64,000 nt of DNA from Chrysophaeum taylorii (GCA_029834535.1 JAQMWT010000036.1:156007-220006), one strand, 5' to 3'; shown: positions 30,466-41,010, counted from the first letter of the stretch. Notes: generated by a model from the letters alone, not told the origin. Made by a program: numbers and translations.

Positions 30466-31839
30466 CTACCGTCGTCGTTCGCACCAGGAGGAGCGAAGGG
30501 TGGTGGAGCCGTTGACGATGACGTCGAAGCCCGTCTGCGGGAGCGGCCAAACGCGGCGTCGTTTCCGGTCGCGGGGCGAGTGCACGTGGACGACGAGCGC
30601 AGCCACGCTGGGGATCATGGCGGTCATGATTGCTCGCACGGCCTCGGTGTTCGTGGGGAGACCGGGGCCCGACTGCACTTCGCTCAGGTAGAGGCGGAGG
30701 TTGTCGTCAATCATGAAGTCGGCGCCGAGGAGCGAGAAGGCGTCGTCCTCGCGGTTGGCTTGACGGAGCGCGTCAGTAAAGCGCGGTTCGTAGGTGGTCC
30801 AGATGTGGGAAATCGCTTCGCGGATCTGGCACTCGACGATCGCCCTCGGGTCAGGGGGCCACTCGGGGTGTTGGGGATGGAGTCTCTCGAGGAGATTCCA
30901 GAGTGCGTTCATGGGCTGGCGCGAGGCCTCGTGCGAGCGGGCCTTGTCGTGCCCCCCCTCTTGCTGCGCGGCGTTGGTGAGATGCTGGCCACGCGTGTGG
31001 TTTGTCGCGTTGAAACGCGCCAAAGAAACTCGGAGCGTGCCGTCGTGAAACAACACGAGCGGAGGCCGGAGCGACGCGACCAACCAGTAGACGCGGAGGT
31101 CGAACTTGTGGCCGTCGAGTAGCAGCAAGCCCTGGACGTACCGCTGGGCTATTTTTTGCCGGTGCTTGGGGTCCACGCCGCCGGACGTCGCGATGGCGCG
31201 CGCGTCCCGAATGATCTCGACGCCCTTGCCGCCGTCGACAGCGGGCTGCTTTAGGACCCAGGTTGGGGTGAGCGACGGCGGCATCGCCCGCGCGATCTCG
31301 ACGAAGCGCTGGCGCTCCGATGGGTGCCACAAGGCGTAGCTTTCGGGCAAGTACCGGGCACCCCGGAGAGCGTCGAGCAACTCGCCTTTGTGTCCAATCG
31401 AACGCTCTTTCCGGAGGTGGTTGGGTCGATGCCAGCACGCGAGCTCGCTCCAAGGGATGTGCGTCTTTTTCTGGTACCACAGCACCTGCGCCTCGACTGG
31501 TTTCGCGCTCGCTCGCCACCCTTCCGCTTCCATCGCCGCCGCAAACTTGGCGTTCGACGGCGACGCGTAGAACCGCCCCGCGACGCCCCGCGGCATCACA
31601 CACGCTCGGGTCGCGTTTATCGATGGTCGCGATGTCGGGACATTATCCATCGGAGGGCCGTTCCCTCGCCCCCTTTTGCCGAACGCGACAACAAAAACAC
31701 ACGAGATGACGACCGCCGCCGAACATGCGACTAGGATGCGACGCACACGACTCCTCGACCGCTTCCTTTGTTCTTTTTCACCGAGAACCAACGTCACCTC
31801 CATCACCACCTTGCCGCCCTGCGACGATCGCGAGCGCAT
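30466..31839 (-). CDS. Tubulin-tyrosine-ligase-like (TTL domain) protein with N-terminal membrane anchor
   Basis: 457 residues, single exon, ATG at 31839. Residues about 35-53 (ILVACSAAVVISCVFVVAF) form a membrane segment after an Arg-rich head, so the enzyme faces a lumen or is anchored. The rest fits the ATP-grasp TTL family: TWVLKQPAVDGGKGVEIIRD (nucleotide-binding loop), RYVQGLLLLDGHKFDLRVYW (substrate/ATP clamp with the conserved D-x-R), and the metal-binding ADFMIDDNLRLYLSEVQSGP. Family members ligate tyrosine, glutamate or glycine to tubulin or other proteins. EVQSGPG replaces the usual EVNxxP, so Asn is Gln at that metal/ATP position. A membrane-anchored TTL-like enzyme may act on secretory proteins rather than tubulin. 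Transcribed in the same direction as its upstream neighbour, 95 bp away. Confidence 0.85.
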   Translation of the reverse strand: MRSRSSQGGKVVMEVTLVLGEKEQRKRSRSRVRRILVACSAAVVISCVFVVAFGKRGRGNGPPMDNVPTSRPSINATRACVMPRGVAGRFYASPSNAKFAAAMEAEGWRASAKPVEAQVLWYQKKTHIPWSELACWHRPNHLRKERSIGHKGELLDALRGARYLPESYALWHPSERQRFVEIARAMPPSLTPTWVLKQPAVDGGKGVEIIRDARAIATSGGVDPKHRQKIAQRYVQGLLLLDGHKFDLRVYWLVASLRPPLVLFHDGTLRVSLARFNATNHTRGQHLTNAAQQEGGHDKARSHEASRQPMNALWNLLERLHPQHPEWPPDPRAIVECQIREAISHIWTTYEPRFTDALRQANREDDAFSLLGADFMIDDNLRLYLSEVQSGPGLPTNTEAVRAIMTAMIPSVAALVVHVHSPRDRKRRRVWPLPQTGFDVIVNGSTTLRSSWCERRR

Positions 31840-31934
31840 TGTTGTCGCAGGGCGCTATTAACGCTGTTTTGAACCTGTTGTTTCAACGATAGGTAGCGGG
31901 GGGACTACGCAAAGAAGGGTCTCGGATTCTACTC

Positions 31935-33176
31935 CTAGTCGTCTTCTTCTCCTGACTCAATCCCCTCACTCGACGAGGTCTCCGCAGACGCGGCGATGGT
32001 GACCTGGAGCATTTTACCGATGAGTGGGCGTTTTCGAATAAGGATTTCGAGGTCGTCGACGGAGAAACGAGGGTCGCCGAGGTCGTTTGCGTCGCGAAGT
32101 AGTTCTACTACGGGGCCGCCGCTTTCGTCGCCGTCGTCGTCGTCGTCGTCGTCTTGGAGGTGGTCGTCGTCGGCGTCAACATGCTGAGACGTATATGTAA
32201 CATCATCATCATCTTCTTCTTCTTCCTTGCGGCGGGCAGGGATGGTCGAAAAAAGAAGCCGAGTTAGGTTGTCCACACCCTGGGTGCGTTGGTCAACAAC
32301 ATTGTCTACTGACGGATTTGGCGCTTCCCGATAGTCGCGGAATCCGTCGCGCTCCCAGAGCTGCTTGAAGCGAGCCTTAAACTTGGCGACGATTGCCCTA
32401 AGGTCGGAGCGAAGCTGGGACGGGACTCTTCGCTCGGACGCGGCAAGCTCAACGGTCGCGTCTTGCGCGCGATAAAGGTCCAACAAGACGGACTTGACGA
32501 GGTCTGCGTACGGTCTCGAGTGTCGTTTGCGCTCGACAGCAGCAGCTTGGAAGTCCGAGCAACAGCCCAGGGCCAAGCGCAGGATGATCTCCCAGAAGCC
32601 TTCTAAACCGAGACGCCCACGACCGTCCAGGGAGGATAGATAGGCCTCCGCGATATCCGTCGACGAGAATTTCAGGCCAAAATCGCGGGAAAATCGACGC
32701 AAGTCATCCCACAAGAGCGTCGACGATCGCGTCGATTCGCGAGATGCGTAGTACTCAAAGACGGCGCCAATTTCTGCCTCGAGCCAGCGGCGTACTCTGA
32801 TGACGTCGGCGTTGGTCGCGACGGGAGCAATATCGAGGGGATGTCGTCGTCGTTTTGCGAGCGGAAAGACTCGTTCGGTCACGAGCCGCTCGAACGCGTC
32901 GTCGCGGCTCGGACCATAGATTCGCTCGCTAAACGCCGCGAGGAGAGACACAAACTCCTTAAACGCCAACCCCCGCCACTCTTCGCGACGCCGACGCCTC
33001 CGAAGAACGGCGCAGGCGTTCTCCATGTCGTGCTTCGAGAAACGGCGCGGCCCGAAAAATCGGCAGTCCTCGCACAGCCTGGCGAGCTGCGCCGTCGTGA
33101 GCCGCTCGGGGTCCGACGACCGTCCACGCAGCGCGTACCACGTGAACACGAGCCACAACTCGTTGTCGAGGGCCAT
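31935..33176 (-). CDS. Unknown protein with TPPP/p25- or EF-hand-like N-terminus and acidic tail
   Basis: 413 residues, single exon, ATG at 33176. The first about 100 residues (LVFTWYALRGRS, TTAQLARLCEDCRFFGPRRF, GLAFKEFVSLLAAFSERIYG) resemble the helical p25-alpha/TPPP pattern of tubulin-polymerisation-promoting proteins or a degenerate EF-hand pair. The match is by texture only. A second similar unit may lie at about 135-210 (VFEYYASRESTRSSTLLWDD, FSSTDIAEAYLSSLDGRGRL). Residues about 290-360 are acidic low-complexity, and the end is Ser/Glu-rich. Next to a TTL-like gene on the same strand, a microtubule or ciliary role is possible but unproven. Confidence 0.8.
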   Translation of the reverse strand: MALDNELWLVFTWYALRGRSSDPERLTTAQLARLCEDCRFFGPRRFSKHDMENACAVLRRRRRREEWRGLAFKEFVSLLAAFSERIYGPSRDDAFERLVTERVFPLAKRRRHPLDIAPVATNADVIRVRRWLEAEIGAVFEYYASRESTRSSTLLWDDLRRFSRDFGLKFSSTDIAEAYLSSLDGRGRLGLEGFWEIILRLALGCCSDFQAAAVERKRHSRPYADLVKSVLLDLYRAQDATVELAASERRVPSQLRSDLRAIVAKFKARFKQLWERDGFRDYREAPNPSVDNVVDQRTQGVDNLTRLLFSTIPARRKEEEEDDDDVTYTSQHVDADDDHLQDDDDDDDGDESGGPVVELLRDANDLGDPRFSVDDLEILIRKRPLIGKMLQVTIAASAETSSSEGIESGEEDD

Positions 33177-33519
33177 ATTCTGTGCTGAGAGGGTTAACCA
33201 CGAAAGGAGGCATCACAACACGAAAGACACACACGACACAGCAAGGGCGATCAGATAGTCCGTTGCACTGGCTTGAGGTGTGCAAGGCTCCTTAAGCATG
33301 TTCATAGTCGGTCACTTGGGGAAAGAAGATTGAAATCATCATGTCGCGCGAACAAAAACAAACAACCAACCCGACGTCTCTCGTCGAGCACTCACCTATC
33401 GTTGTCCACCGCCGCAAATAATCGGCTTCTACTACTTCTGGATTCGACTCAACATTATTTGAGCGACAAAGACGACGGATCACAACCACCACTCGATTAG
33501 CGACTCTTCGCACCACCAC
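33177..33519. other. Intergenic, 343 bp, nothing recognised
   Basis: Between two minus-strand genes: promoter side of the TPPP-like gene and 3' side of PWP2. No ORF or repeat of note. Confidence 0.5.
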
Positions 33520-36165
33520 CTACCCCAACGGATCAGCATCAATTGGAGCCGCTGCCGGGGATGGTGCTTGTGCTGGAGTTTTTGCCCGGGAGAGGTAGGC
33601 GAGAGCAAAGTCGTTGTCGTCGACAAGGGTGAGCAGAGAACGGCTGTGCGCGAGGAGAGCGCGCTGCACCGAGCGCAACGCGGCCGCGTCGTCGCGGAGC
33701 GCGTCGCCGTGCGTTTTGAGGATCGCAAGGGCCCATCGGAGGTAAAACTCGAGATCCTGGGCATCGTCGAGGCGGTTGGCGACGAGTTTCAGGAGTGTCG
33801 GTGCGCGTCGAGGCGGGAGACCCTTGATGACGAGGTCGAGGTCGTCGGGCAGGACGCTGGCGACGACAGTGTTTAGGAGGGTATCGTCGGCGAGCTGGAG
33901 GGCCATGACGAGGGCCCTGCTGGGGTCCTTGGAGTGCAGGGCGTCGAGGGCGGCCTGGGGCGTGACGGTTTCGTCGACATCGAAGGGCGCGAAGGTCGCG
34001 TCGTCGACGAGGGAGTAGACGAGGATCGCGCCGGGGGTGACGGCGACGAAGGCGCGACTCGTGGGCGAGAACGAGACGGCGGCGACGCGCGTCGTCTCGC
34101 GCGCGAGCTTGGGTCCGCTGAGCTTCGCGCGCTTGGCGCCGGGGAGCGCCTCGTCGTCGTCTTCGTCGTCGTGAGCCTCGAACAATCGGCGGTCCTCTCG
34201 GCGGTCGTCGTCGTCGTCGTCTTCCTCCGCCTCGCGTCGGCTCGAAACTCGGAACTTTTTGAGCAAGACCTTCTGGCGCACGGCGTAGACACACACAAAT
34301 CTCGAGCGGCCGCCAGCGAGGACGCAGCGGCCGTCGACCGAGTACGAGAGCGCGTCGAAGCACCTCGAGGTGCCGGGATTCGAGTCGTTCGCGCGGCCGA
34401 AGCCGCGCGCGTCGAAGGCGAGGTCGCGCTTGGCGTCGATGACGGCGACGAGGCGGCCGTCGTGGGCCTCCCAGACGTGGATGGAACCCTCGAGGGTCGC
34501 AGCGCAGAGCTCCTTGCCGTCGTGGCGGTAGGCGATGGCGAGGACCTCGCTCGGATGTTCGAGCGTCTCGGCGAGCTGGTTGCGCTCGACGGCCCAGAGT
34601 CGAACCGTCGCGTCCCACGAGCCCGAGGCGAGGGCGCCATCACGCGGGTTGAAGCTAAGGCAGGAGACGGGCCCCTCGTGGCTGGCGAGGGCGTCCAGAA
34701 GCTTGCCGGTGCGCACGGACCACACGTAGATCTCGAACGGTTCGTTCGAGCCCGCGCACGCGATCTCGGCGTCGGCGTCGACGGCCAGGGATACGAGCGC
34801 AGCGCCCGCCGTCGAGACCCCGGCGGCCTGCGGCGCGCGGAGGGTCCTGAAGTTTCGATACCGCGCGAGGTCGTAGGCGCGGACGGTGCCGTCGTACGAG
34901 GCGGAGAAGACGACGTTCTTGGCGAAGCAGACCGCCGCGATCGGCGCCGAGTGGTCCTCGAAGGTCGCGAAGCAAAAGCCCGTCTGGTCGCTCCAGAGCT
35001 TGAGGCGGTTGTCCATGCCCCCCGACGCAAACGTCCGGCCGTCGCGCGACCACGCGACGCACGTCGCCTCGTGGTCGTGGCCCTGCTGCTTGAGGACGAA
35101 CGTCTCCGACTTCCATTCCCAGACGGCGAGCTGGCCGAACCGCCGCGACGCCAGCGCGATCCACTCGCCGCGCGTGCGGTCGAGCGCGACGGCGTCGATC
35201 TCGCCGCGAGCGACGCTCAGTCGGTGGACGCACTCGAAGTAGGTCGCGTCCTCGGCCGAGACTTCGTAGATCGCGAAGACGCCCGACGTGAACGCCGCGA
35301 CCACTACCGAGCCGCTCGCGTCGGCGGCCGCGAGCTTGGCGTCGACGCCGCGCCCGCCGTCGTTCGCATCGCCCCACAAAAAGTGCTTCTGTTCGAGCTT
35401 GAAAAGCTCGTCGCGATCTGTGGGGATATCGACGACCTCGGCGCGCGGCCGCAGCCGCCAAATCGCCGCGACGCAGTCGCGCCCGCAGCTCAGGACCGTC
35501 GGCGCCGACGCCCCGTCCAGCCAGAACGCCGCGACCACGCGGTCCTTGTGCGCGGCGAGCTTGAAAGCGCGCAGCTTCCCCTCCTTTTCGTCGTCGTCGT
35601 CGTCGTCGTCGTTATCGTCTGCTCCTCGGCTGTGGTGGTAGAGCGGCACGACGTAGACTCGGATTGTCGCGTCGTCGGCGCCGACGGCGAGGAGTTTTGA
35701 ATCGGGTGACCACCGGAGACAAGTCGTCTCGCGGGTCGCACCCCCAAAGGTCGCGAGCTTGGTGAAAGGGGCAAGCTCGCGCCGCCGCCGCGCCGGCGCG
35801 AGCCACAGCTGCGCGAGCCGCTTGTGGGTCACGGCGAGCGCGCCGTCGTCGTGCGAGAACGCCGCGTCGAGGCACCTTGCCTTGAGGTGCAGGCGGTGCA
35901 GCACGGTGCGCCGCGGTACGTTGATCGCCGAGAGTCGCCCGTCGACGTCGATGGCCACCAGCAGCACGCCGTCCGACGTCAGCGCGAGCCGGTCGACGTC
36001 CTTGCGGGCCTCGAAGTTCCCGACGGCGTTGGCCGCGTTCCGCTCGAGGTCCACGAACCCCACGCGGTTCCCGATGGCCGAGAACAGCACGTCCTCCTTG
36101 GGAGCGAAAAGGATGTTCCCTGCCGAGTGGACGGCGCCCGCGACGCGCGAACATCGGTACTCCAT
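33520..36165 (-). CDS. PWP2: PWP2/UTP1, WD40 protein of the small-subunit processome
   Basis: 881 residues from the ATG at 36165 (MEYRCSRVAGAVHSAGNILF), which aligns with the usual PWP2 start; an in-frame ATG at 36249 would add 28 unlike residues and seems less likely. The product carries two seven-bladed WD40 propellers: GNRVGFVDLERN, RWSPDSKLLAVGADDATIRV, CVAWSRDGRTFASGGMDNRL, and SCLSFNPRDGALASGSWDAT are clear blades. An Utp12-type helical C-terminus (about 760-850) follows. PWP2 is part of the UTP-B module that assembles on the 5' ETS of pre-rRNA in the nucleolus and is needed for 18S rRNA. Acidic runs (about 205-215, 660-690) are coded by GTC/GAC trinucleotide repeats. Length is close to the about 920 of yeast and human. 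Divergent from the coiled-coil gene, ATGs 137 bp apart. Confidence 0.93.
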   Translation of the reverse strand: MEYRCSRVAGAVHSAGNILFAPKEDVLFSAIGNRVGFVDLERNAANAVGNFEARKDVDRLALTSDGVLLVAIDVDGRLSAINVPRRTVLHRLHLKARCLDAAFSHDDGALAVTHKRLAQLWLAPARRRRELAPFTKLATFGGATRETTCLRWSPDSKLLAVGADDATIRVYVVPLYHHSRGADDNDDDDDDDEKEGKLRAFKLAAHKDRVVAAFWLDGASAPTVLSCGRDCVAAIWRLRPRAEVVDIPTDRDELFKLEQKHFLWGDANDGGRGVDAKLAAADASGSVVVAAFTSGVFAIYEVSAEDATYFECVHRLSVARGEIDAVALDRTRGEWIALASRRFGQLAVWEWKSETFVLKQQGHDHEATCVAWSRDGRTFASGGMDNRLKLWSDQTGFCFATFEDHSAPIAAVCFAKNVVFSASYDGTVRAYDLARYRNFRTLRAPQAAGVSTAGAALVSLAVDADAEIACAGSNEPFEIYVWSVRTGKLLDALASHEGPVSCLSFNPRDGALASGSWDATVRLWAVERNQLAETLEHPSEVLAIAYRHDGKELCAATLEGSIHVWEAHDGRLVAVIDAKRDLAFDARGFGRANDSNPGTSRCFDALSYSVDGRCVLAGGRSRFVCVYAVRQKVLLKKFRVSSRREAEEDDDDDDRREDRRLFEAHDDEDDDEALPGAKRAKLSGPKLARETTRVAAVSFSPTSRAFVAVTPGAILVYSLVDDATFAPFDVDETVTPQAALDALHSKDPSRALVMALQLADDTLLNTVVASVLPDDLDLVIKGLPPRRAPTLLKLVANRLDDAQDLEFYLRWALAILKTHGDALRDDAAALRSVQRALLAHSRSLLTLVDDNDFALAYLSRAKTPAQAPSPAAAPIDADPLG

Positions 36166-36302
36166 CGAGAGGAGGGGATTATAAAAGGAAGCGATCGGTT
36201 CGTCGTTTTCGCAACGGATATGAGGAGCGGCCGCCGCCGTTTGAATCATCAATCAAGGTGGGTGGGTGGTCTCCCTCCCGGTTGGACGACCGGGAGAGGC
36301 GG

Positions 36303-39300
36303 ATGATGATGGTGATGGTGGACGAGGGGGGATCGTCGTTGTCCCTTGGGGACAGCGGCAGCAGCAGTAGCGACTTGTCGTGGGTCGCCTCGACCGAAAT
36401 GGCGACGCCGAGCTTCGCGATGAAGATGGAAATCAAACACCTCCGCGAGCAGCTCGAGTGGTTAGCTGGCGGCACGAACGCCGTCGAACTCGCCGAAGTG
36501 CTCCGCGAGCGCGATCAGGAGATCGCCCAGGTGACGCGCGAGAAGGAGTTGCTCGAGCGACAGGTCGCCGAGGCCCGAGCGGGCGCGGCGGCGGCGTGCG
36601 CCGCGGCGGTCGCGTCGGCGGCCGCGCACGGGACCGTCGACAACTCGTTATTGTCGCGCGCGGCAACGTCACCGGCGGCCGAGACGGCGACGACGTCGTC
36701 GCGGACTTGGACCGACGAGGAGGTCGAGGAGCGGCTCGCGGAGGAGCGCAGCCTGCGGTCGCGCGTCGAGGACGAGCGGGACGCGGCGGCCGTGTACGCC
36801 AAGAAGGAGCGCAAGGAGCGGAAGCGGCTCGAACGCGAGCTGTGCGCCGAGGCCATGGCGCGCGCACGCGACGCTCGCGTGGGGGCAGCGGCAGCCGAAC
36901 GCGAGCTCGCGCTACGCGAGCAGATGCAAATGTGCCGCGGCGACGACCTCGGCTCTAGGCTCGAGGCGGCCGAGGCGGCGCGCGCCGCGGCCGAGGCCGA
37001 GCGCGACCGCGCCGTTCGCGACGCGCGGATAGCGCGAGAGACCATTGAGGAGGAGGAGGAGGAGGAGGAGTTGGTCGACGACCATCCTCGCGACTCGACT
37101 CGCGTGGTCATCGGCTCGCTCGAGCGCGAGCGCGATGCCGCGATCCGGGACCGCGACCGCGCGCTCGAGGAAGCGGACGAGCTCCGGGCCGCGCTCGCCG
37201 AGTCGCGAGCGTGGGAAGACGCGAGCCGCGACCGCGTCTCGATGCGCCTCAACTTTGACGACTACGACGACAGTGTCGCGCGCCACTCGCGGGGTCGCGA
37301 GTCCGAGAGGGCGACGGTCGTCGCGAGGAGGGGAGCCGCGCGTCGCGAGGAATTGGACGACGTTCCGGGCAGGCTCGTATTTGAGGACGACGAAGACGCT
37401 GCTACAGGACCGCGCAAGGACCTGGAGGACGGCGACTACGTTCGGCAGCAAGAAGAGGACGGGATGTTGGACGAGCTGGAAGCGACGACGCGGGAGCGCG
37501 ACGAGGCGCTCGAACTCGCCGACCAGGCGTTGGGCGAGCGCGACGCCGCGCTGCAAAGTCGGGACGAGGCGCTCGGCGAGGTCGCACGTGCTCGGGAAGA
37601 GCGCGATGCCGCAGTCCAAGCCCGCGACAGGGCATACGAGGAGCGCGGGACGGCCTTAGAGGAGGTCGCGATGGCGCGGGAGGAGACGGTCCAAGCCCGG
37701 AAGGCGCGCGAGGACGCGTTAAGCGAGATTGACGCGATGACGGCGAGGTTCGAAAGCGAAAGATCGTCACTCGAGGCAACGACGCGGCTCGAGCTGGAGG
37801 CGGCGCGGAGCGACCGCGAAAGCGCGTCGCGCGAGGCCCTGCGCGCCTCGGCCAAAGAGCGCGAGGACGCCGCGCGACGGCACGATGCCAGAGTGGCGGC
37901 GCTCGAACTCGCGCGCGACGAGGCGATTCTTAAGACGCGCGGGGCGCTGGAAGCCAAGCTCGACGACGCTATGGTGGCCGCCCGGAAGGAAAAAGATTTG
38001 GCCGTAGCGGAGGCGCGGCTCGCGCTCGAGCGGGAGGTTGGAGCTTTGCGCGACGAGCTCGACGACGCGAAGGGTCGGGTAAGCGCCGCGACGACCGAGA
38101 AGGAGTTCGCGGTGGCCGCCGCGCGAGACGCGCTCGAGCAGGAGGTTCGAGTGCTGCAGACCGAGCTCGACGACGCGAGGAGTCGGCTATCCGAAGCATC
38201 GCGCAAGGAAAAATCGAAGCTCGAGCAGGAGATTCGCGCCTTGGTCGCCGAGCTCGAAAACGCGCGGGAGAGCGCGTCCCGCGAGGAAGAGGCGGTGGCC
38301 ACAGAACGGGACGGTCTCGAGCGGGAAATTTGCGCTTTGCGGTCCGAGCTCGAAAACGCGAGGGAGACCGCGACGCGACAGGAAGAAACGGCGGCCGCAG
38401 AACGCGACGCTCTCGAACGCAAAGCTCGGACTTGGCGTTCGGAGCGCGACGACGTAAAGGGCCGTCTCGAGAAAGCGCAGAAAGAGAAGGAATCGGCGTC
38501 GGCCGCAGCCCGGGACGCGTTGGAGGAAAAAGGTCGCGCGTGGCAATCCGAACTCGACCAAGCGAGAGAGACTGCTACGCGAACGAAAGAGGAGGCAGTC
38601 GCCGCGGCGCGCGCCGTCCTCGAGAAGGACGTTCGCGCGCTTCGGAAGGGTCTAGAGGACGCAAAGAGTCGGCTCGAGGCGGCCAGGAAGGACAAAGAAT
38701 CAGCGGTGGCCGCGGCCGAGGCGAGCGAGCGCGAGCGTTTTCGAGATTTGCTCGAGGAGGCGCGCGAAACTCACGAGCGCGAGATCTCCGCGATGCGGCG
38801 GCGAGTCGACGACCGAGATTCTCGGTCGCAGACGATCGAAAAGGATCGAGCGCGGCTCGAAGCACTCCTGGCCGAGACGCGCGAAAGCCACGAGTCGTCT
38901 AAGCGCGATCTGGAACAGACGCGCGATCACTTCGAGGATCTACTCAAGGAAGCACAACGGCGCGCCGAGGTCGTCGAGGCGCGCGAAGAAACCGCGTCCG
39001 CGCGAGCCAATCGAGCGACGCGCGACGCCGAGGCGGCACAAAAGGAACTCGGTCGCGTCATCGCCGCGCTCTCGGACGCGCGGCGCGAGGCGCGCGACGC
39101 CGAGGCCGCGAGACTCGCGGCCGAGGAGCAAGCGACCCATCTGCTCGACGAGGAGCGACGCGCGGCGCGGCGCGCCCAAGGCGAAGCCAGGACGCGCGAG
39201 CGCGCCGCGCGAGATGCTCTCGCGCGCGCCGAGACGCAAGTCGCCGCCTCGAACGCGGCCGCGACGGCCGCGGTCCAGCTCAACGCAGCAGAGGTCGCGC

Positions 39301-39908
39301 CCGCCGTCTCGCACCGCGACGTCATCGATCGCGAGCGTCTCCTCGAGGCCGCGCGCGACGCCCGCAAACGCGAGGCCGAGTTTCGCCGCGACGCCGACCG
39401 CGCCGAGCTCCGCGCGCAGATGGCGAGGCACGAGATCCGACGCCTGCGCGACGAACTCCAGGCGAGCAAAGACGAACTCCGCCGCTTCCAGCCCCAAACG
39501 CCCCAGCCCCCCCTCCTCGAGGACGACCCCGCCGTCCGCAACGCCGCGCGCGCGCGCGCCGAGGCCGCCCGCGTCCTCCGCGCCGCCGACTTTTCTATCC
39601 GCGAGACTTCCGCTTCGTCCGACGACGCCTCGACCCAACCCCCAAAAACCACGCCCTTCTCGGCCGCCCGCGCGACGCCCGCCTCAAACTTTATTCGCTA
39701 TCGCAAGTCCAACGACGCCAACCTCAACACGCCGACGCGAGCTTCGCTCGACGGGGCCCGAGTTCTCTGCGAGCTCACGTCAAACGTCCCGACAGACCGC
39801 GCCAAGTCGCGCAGCGCCTTCCGAAAGTACGCCGCCGCAAAGTCTGCCGCCGCGACGCCGCAAATCGTCCGAGATCCCGCGTCCGCTGTCTCTTCCTGCT
39901 TGATGTGA
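36303..39908 (+). CDS. Long coiled-coil protein of unknown function
   Basis: 1,201 residues, single exon, first ATG at 36303 (the GTG at 36258 is ignored). From about 55 to 1080 the sequence is almost continuous Glu/Arg/Ala/Leu coiled coil with repeated units such as ARDALEQEVRVLQTELDDA and ALEREVGALRDELDDAKGR, spaced about 35-37 residues between about 560 and 820. There is no motor, kinase or zinc-finger motif. The C-terminal 120 residues are Pro/Ser/Thr-rich, with SRSAFRKYAAAKSAA near the end. Such proteins are typical of Golgi tethers, basal bodies or cytoskeletal scaffolds; nothing here decides between them. The biased composition makes all five other frames look open, so antisense ORFs here are shadows. 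Confidence 0.85.
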   Translation: MMMVMVDEGGSSLSLGDSGSSSSDLSWVASTEMATPSFAMKMEIKHLREQLEWLAGGTNAVELAEVLRERDQEIAQVTREKELLERQVAEARAGAAAACAAAVASAAAHGTVDNSLLSRAATSPAAETATTSSRTWTDEEVEERLAEERSLRSRVEDERDAAAVYAKKERKERKRLERELCAEAMARARDARVGAAAAERELALREQMQMCRGDDLGSRLEAAEAARAAAEAERDRAVRDARIARETIEEEEEEEELVDDHPRDSTRVVIGSLERERDAAIRDRDRALEEADELRAALAESRAWEDASRDRVSMRLNFDDYDDSVARHSRGRESERATVVARRGAARREELDDVPGRLVFEDDEDAATGPRKDLEDGDYVRQQEEDGMLDELEATTRERDEALELADQALGERDAALQSRDEALGEVARAREERDAAVQARDRAYEERGTALEEVAMAREETVQARKAREDALSEIDAMTARFESERSSLEATTRLELEAARSDRESASREALRASAKEREDAARRHDARVAALELARDEAILKTRGALEAKLDDAMVAARKEKDLAVAEARLALEREVGALRDELDDAKGRVSAATTEKEFAVAAARDALEQEVRVLQTELDDARSRLSEASRKEKSKLEQEIRALVAELENARESASREEEAVATERDGLEREICALRSELENARETATRQEETAAAERDALERKARTWRSERDDVKGRLEKAQKEKESASAAARDALEEKGRAWQSELDQARETATRTKEEAVAAARAVLEKDVRALRKGLEDAKSRLEAARKDKESAVAAAEASERERFRDLLEEARETHEREISAMRRRVDDRDSRSQTIEKDRARLEALLAETRESHESSKRDLEQTRDHFEDLLKEAQRRAEVVEAREETASARANRATRDAEAAQKELGRVIAALSDARREARDAEAARLAAEEQATHLLDEERRAARRAQGEARTRERAARDALARAETQVAASNAAATAAVQLNAAEVAPAVSHRDVIDRERLLEAARDARKREAEFRRDADRAELRAQMARHEIRRLRDELQASKDELRRFQPQTPQPPLLEDDPAVRNAARARAEAARVLRAADFSIRETSASSDDASTQPPKTTPFSAARATPASNFIRYRKSNDANLNTPTRASLDGARVLCELTSNVPTDRAKSRSAFRKYAAAKSAAATPQIVRDPASAVSSCLM

Positions 39909-40086
39909 CTAACGTCGTCGTCGCGCGCACGCTCGCTCGCCAGTTTTTGACTAACATGCGGCGTGCGACGTCGTCGTCGAAAGGACGCGATGCCCGCCAC
40001 CTCCTCATATTTTCACTCGCTTCTTTTTGGCTCGTGTCGGGCGGTGGATATGGTTAACGCTATCCGAAGACTCTTTTTGTCTGACT

Positions 40087-40783
40087 CTAAAGGTCGAGGC
40101 CGGCGACGGTGCCGTAGCTAGGTAGCCGCCGCTCGACAGGGCCCGAGAAGCCAGGCGGTGGCGCCGTACCCGGCTGGGCGATGATGGCGTCGATGTCTGG
40201 GATGGAACTTCTTTTTTTTTTTACTTGTGTGTTCATCATCATAATAAGGCCCGAAGTTGAAGTGGCGCAAGTGCGTGACTCAGGCAGGCCACATGAATTC
40301 ATGATTGATTTGAATCCATCCTAATAGTGTCAAAGTCTCGACGATATTGGCGGTCGCGCGATTAAGGATCGCGCACCAAGACAAAAGCGGCTTCGCTGGA
40401 TGACATCAGGTTCGCGCGACAAGCTGACCGCGCCGAGCACTCGCTCTCCACCGGAGGCGTCTCGTCGACCACAAAATCGAGTTTTTGGGGTCATTCGTCG
40501 ACCAATGGACCGAGCGCTTAAGGCCTAGGCCGCCACCTCAGGATAAGAAGATGCCCGGATGCCTCCGACGACGACGATAATTTTTTGAATGACGTGCTTC
40601 TCGACGTCTCGGACGACATTTCGAACCGGCTTGATCCTGCAGATGGACCTCGACCATGGCGGTGTCCTGCTCATCATCAACGAAGACCATGTTGTCGTGC
40701 ACGGCCGGACGGTCTTCGAAGACGACGACCCTCGTCAACCCAGGCGCATCTGCCTCCAACTCTTGCGTAAGCTTTCCGGCCAT
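40087..40783 (-). pseudogene. Possible decayed or intron-rich small gene
   Basis: Minus strand: an ATG at 40783 opens MAGKLTQELEADAPGLTRVV and EDRPAVHDNMVFVDDEQDTA with VEVHLQDQAG; a one-base shift then gives VRNVVRDVEKHVIQKIIVVV. Further down, near 40200-40087, a C-terminus-like segment reads IPDIDAIIAQPGTAPPPGF ending in GTVAGLDL and stop. The segments look protein-like but I could not connect them with splice sites. No family recognised. Confidence 0.3.
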
Positions 40784-40800
40784 AGCGGAGCCGCTCTATG

Positions 40801-41010
<210 letters not shown>

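Noticed and set aside
33934-35700. 588-codon plus-strand ORF
   Set aside because: Antisense to PWP2, whose WD repeats are clear; the ORF has no domain and a biased Arg/Val/Glu/Ala composition.
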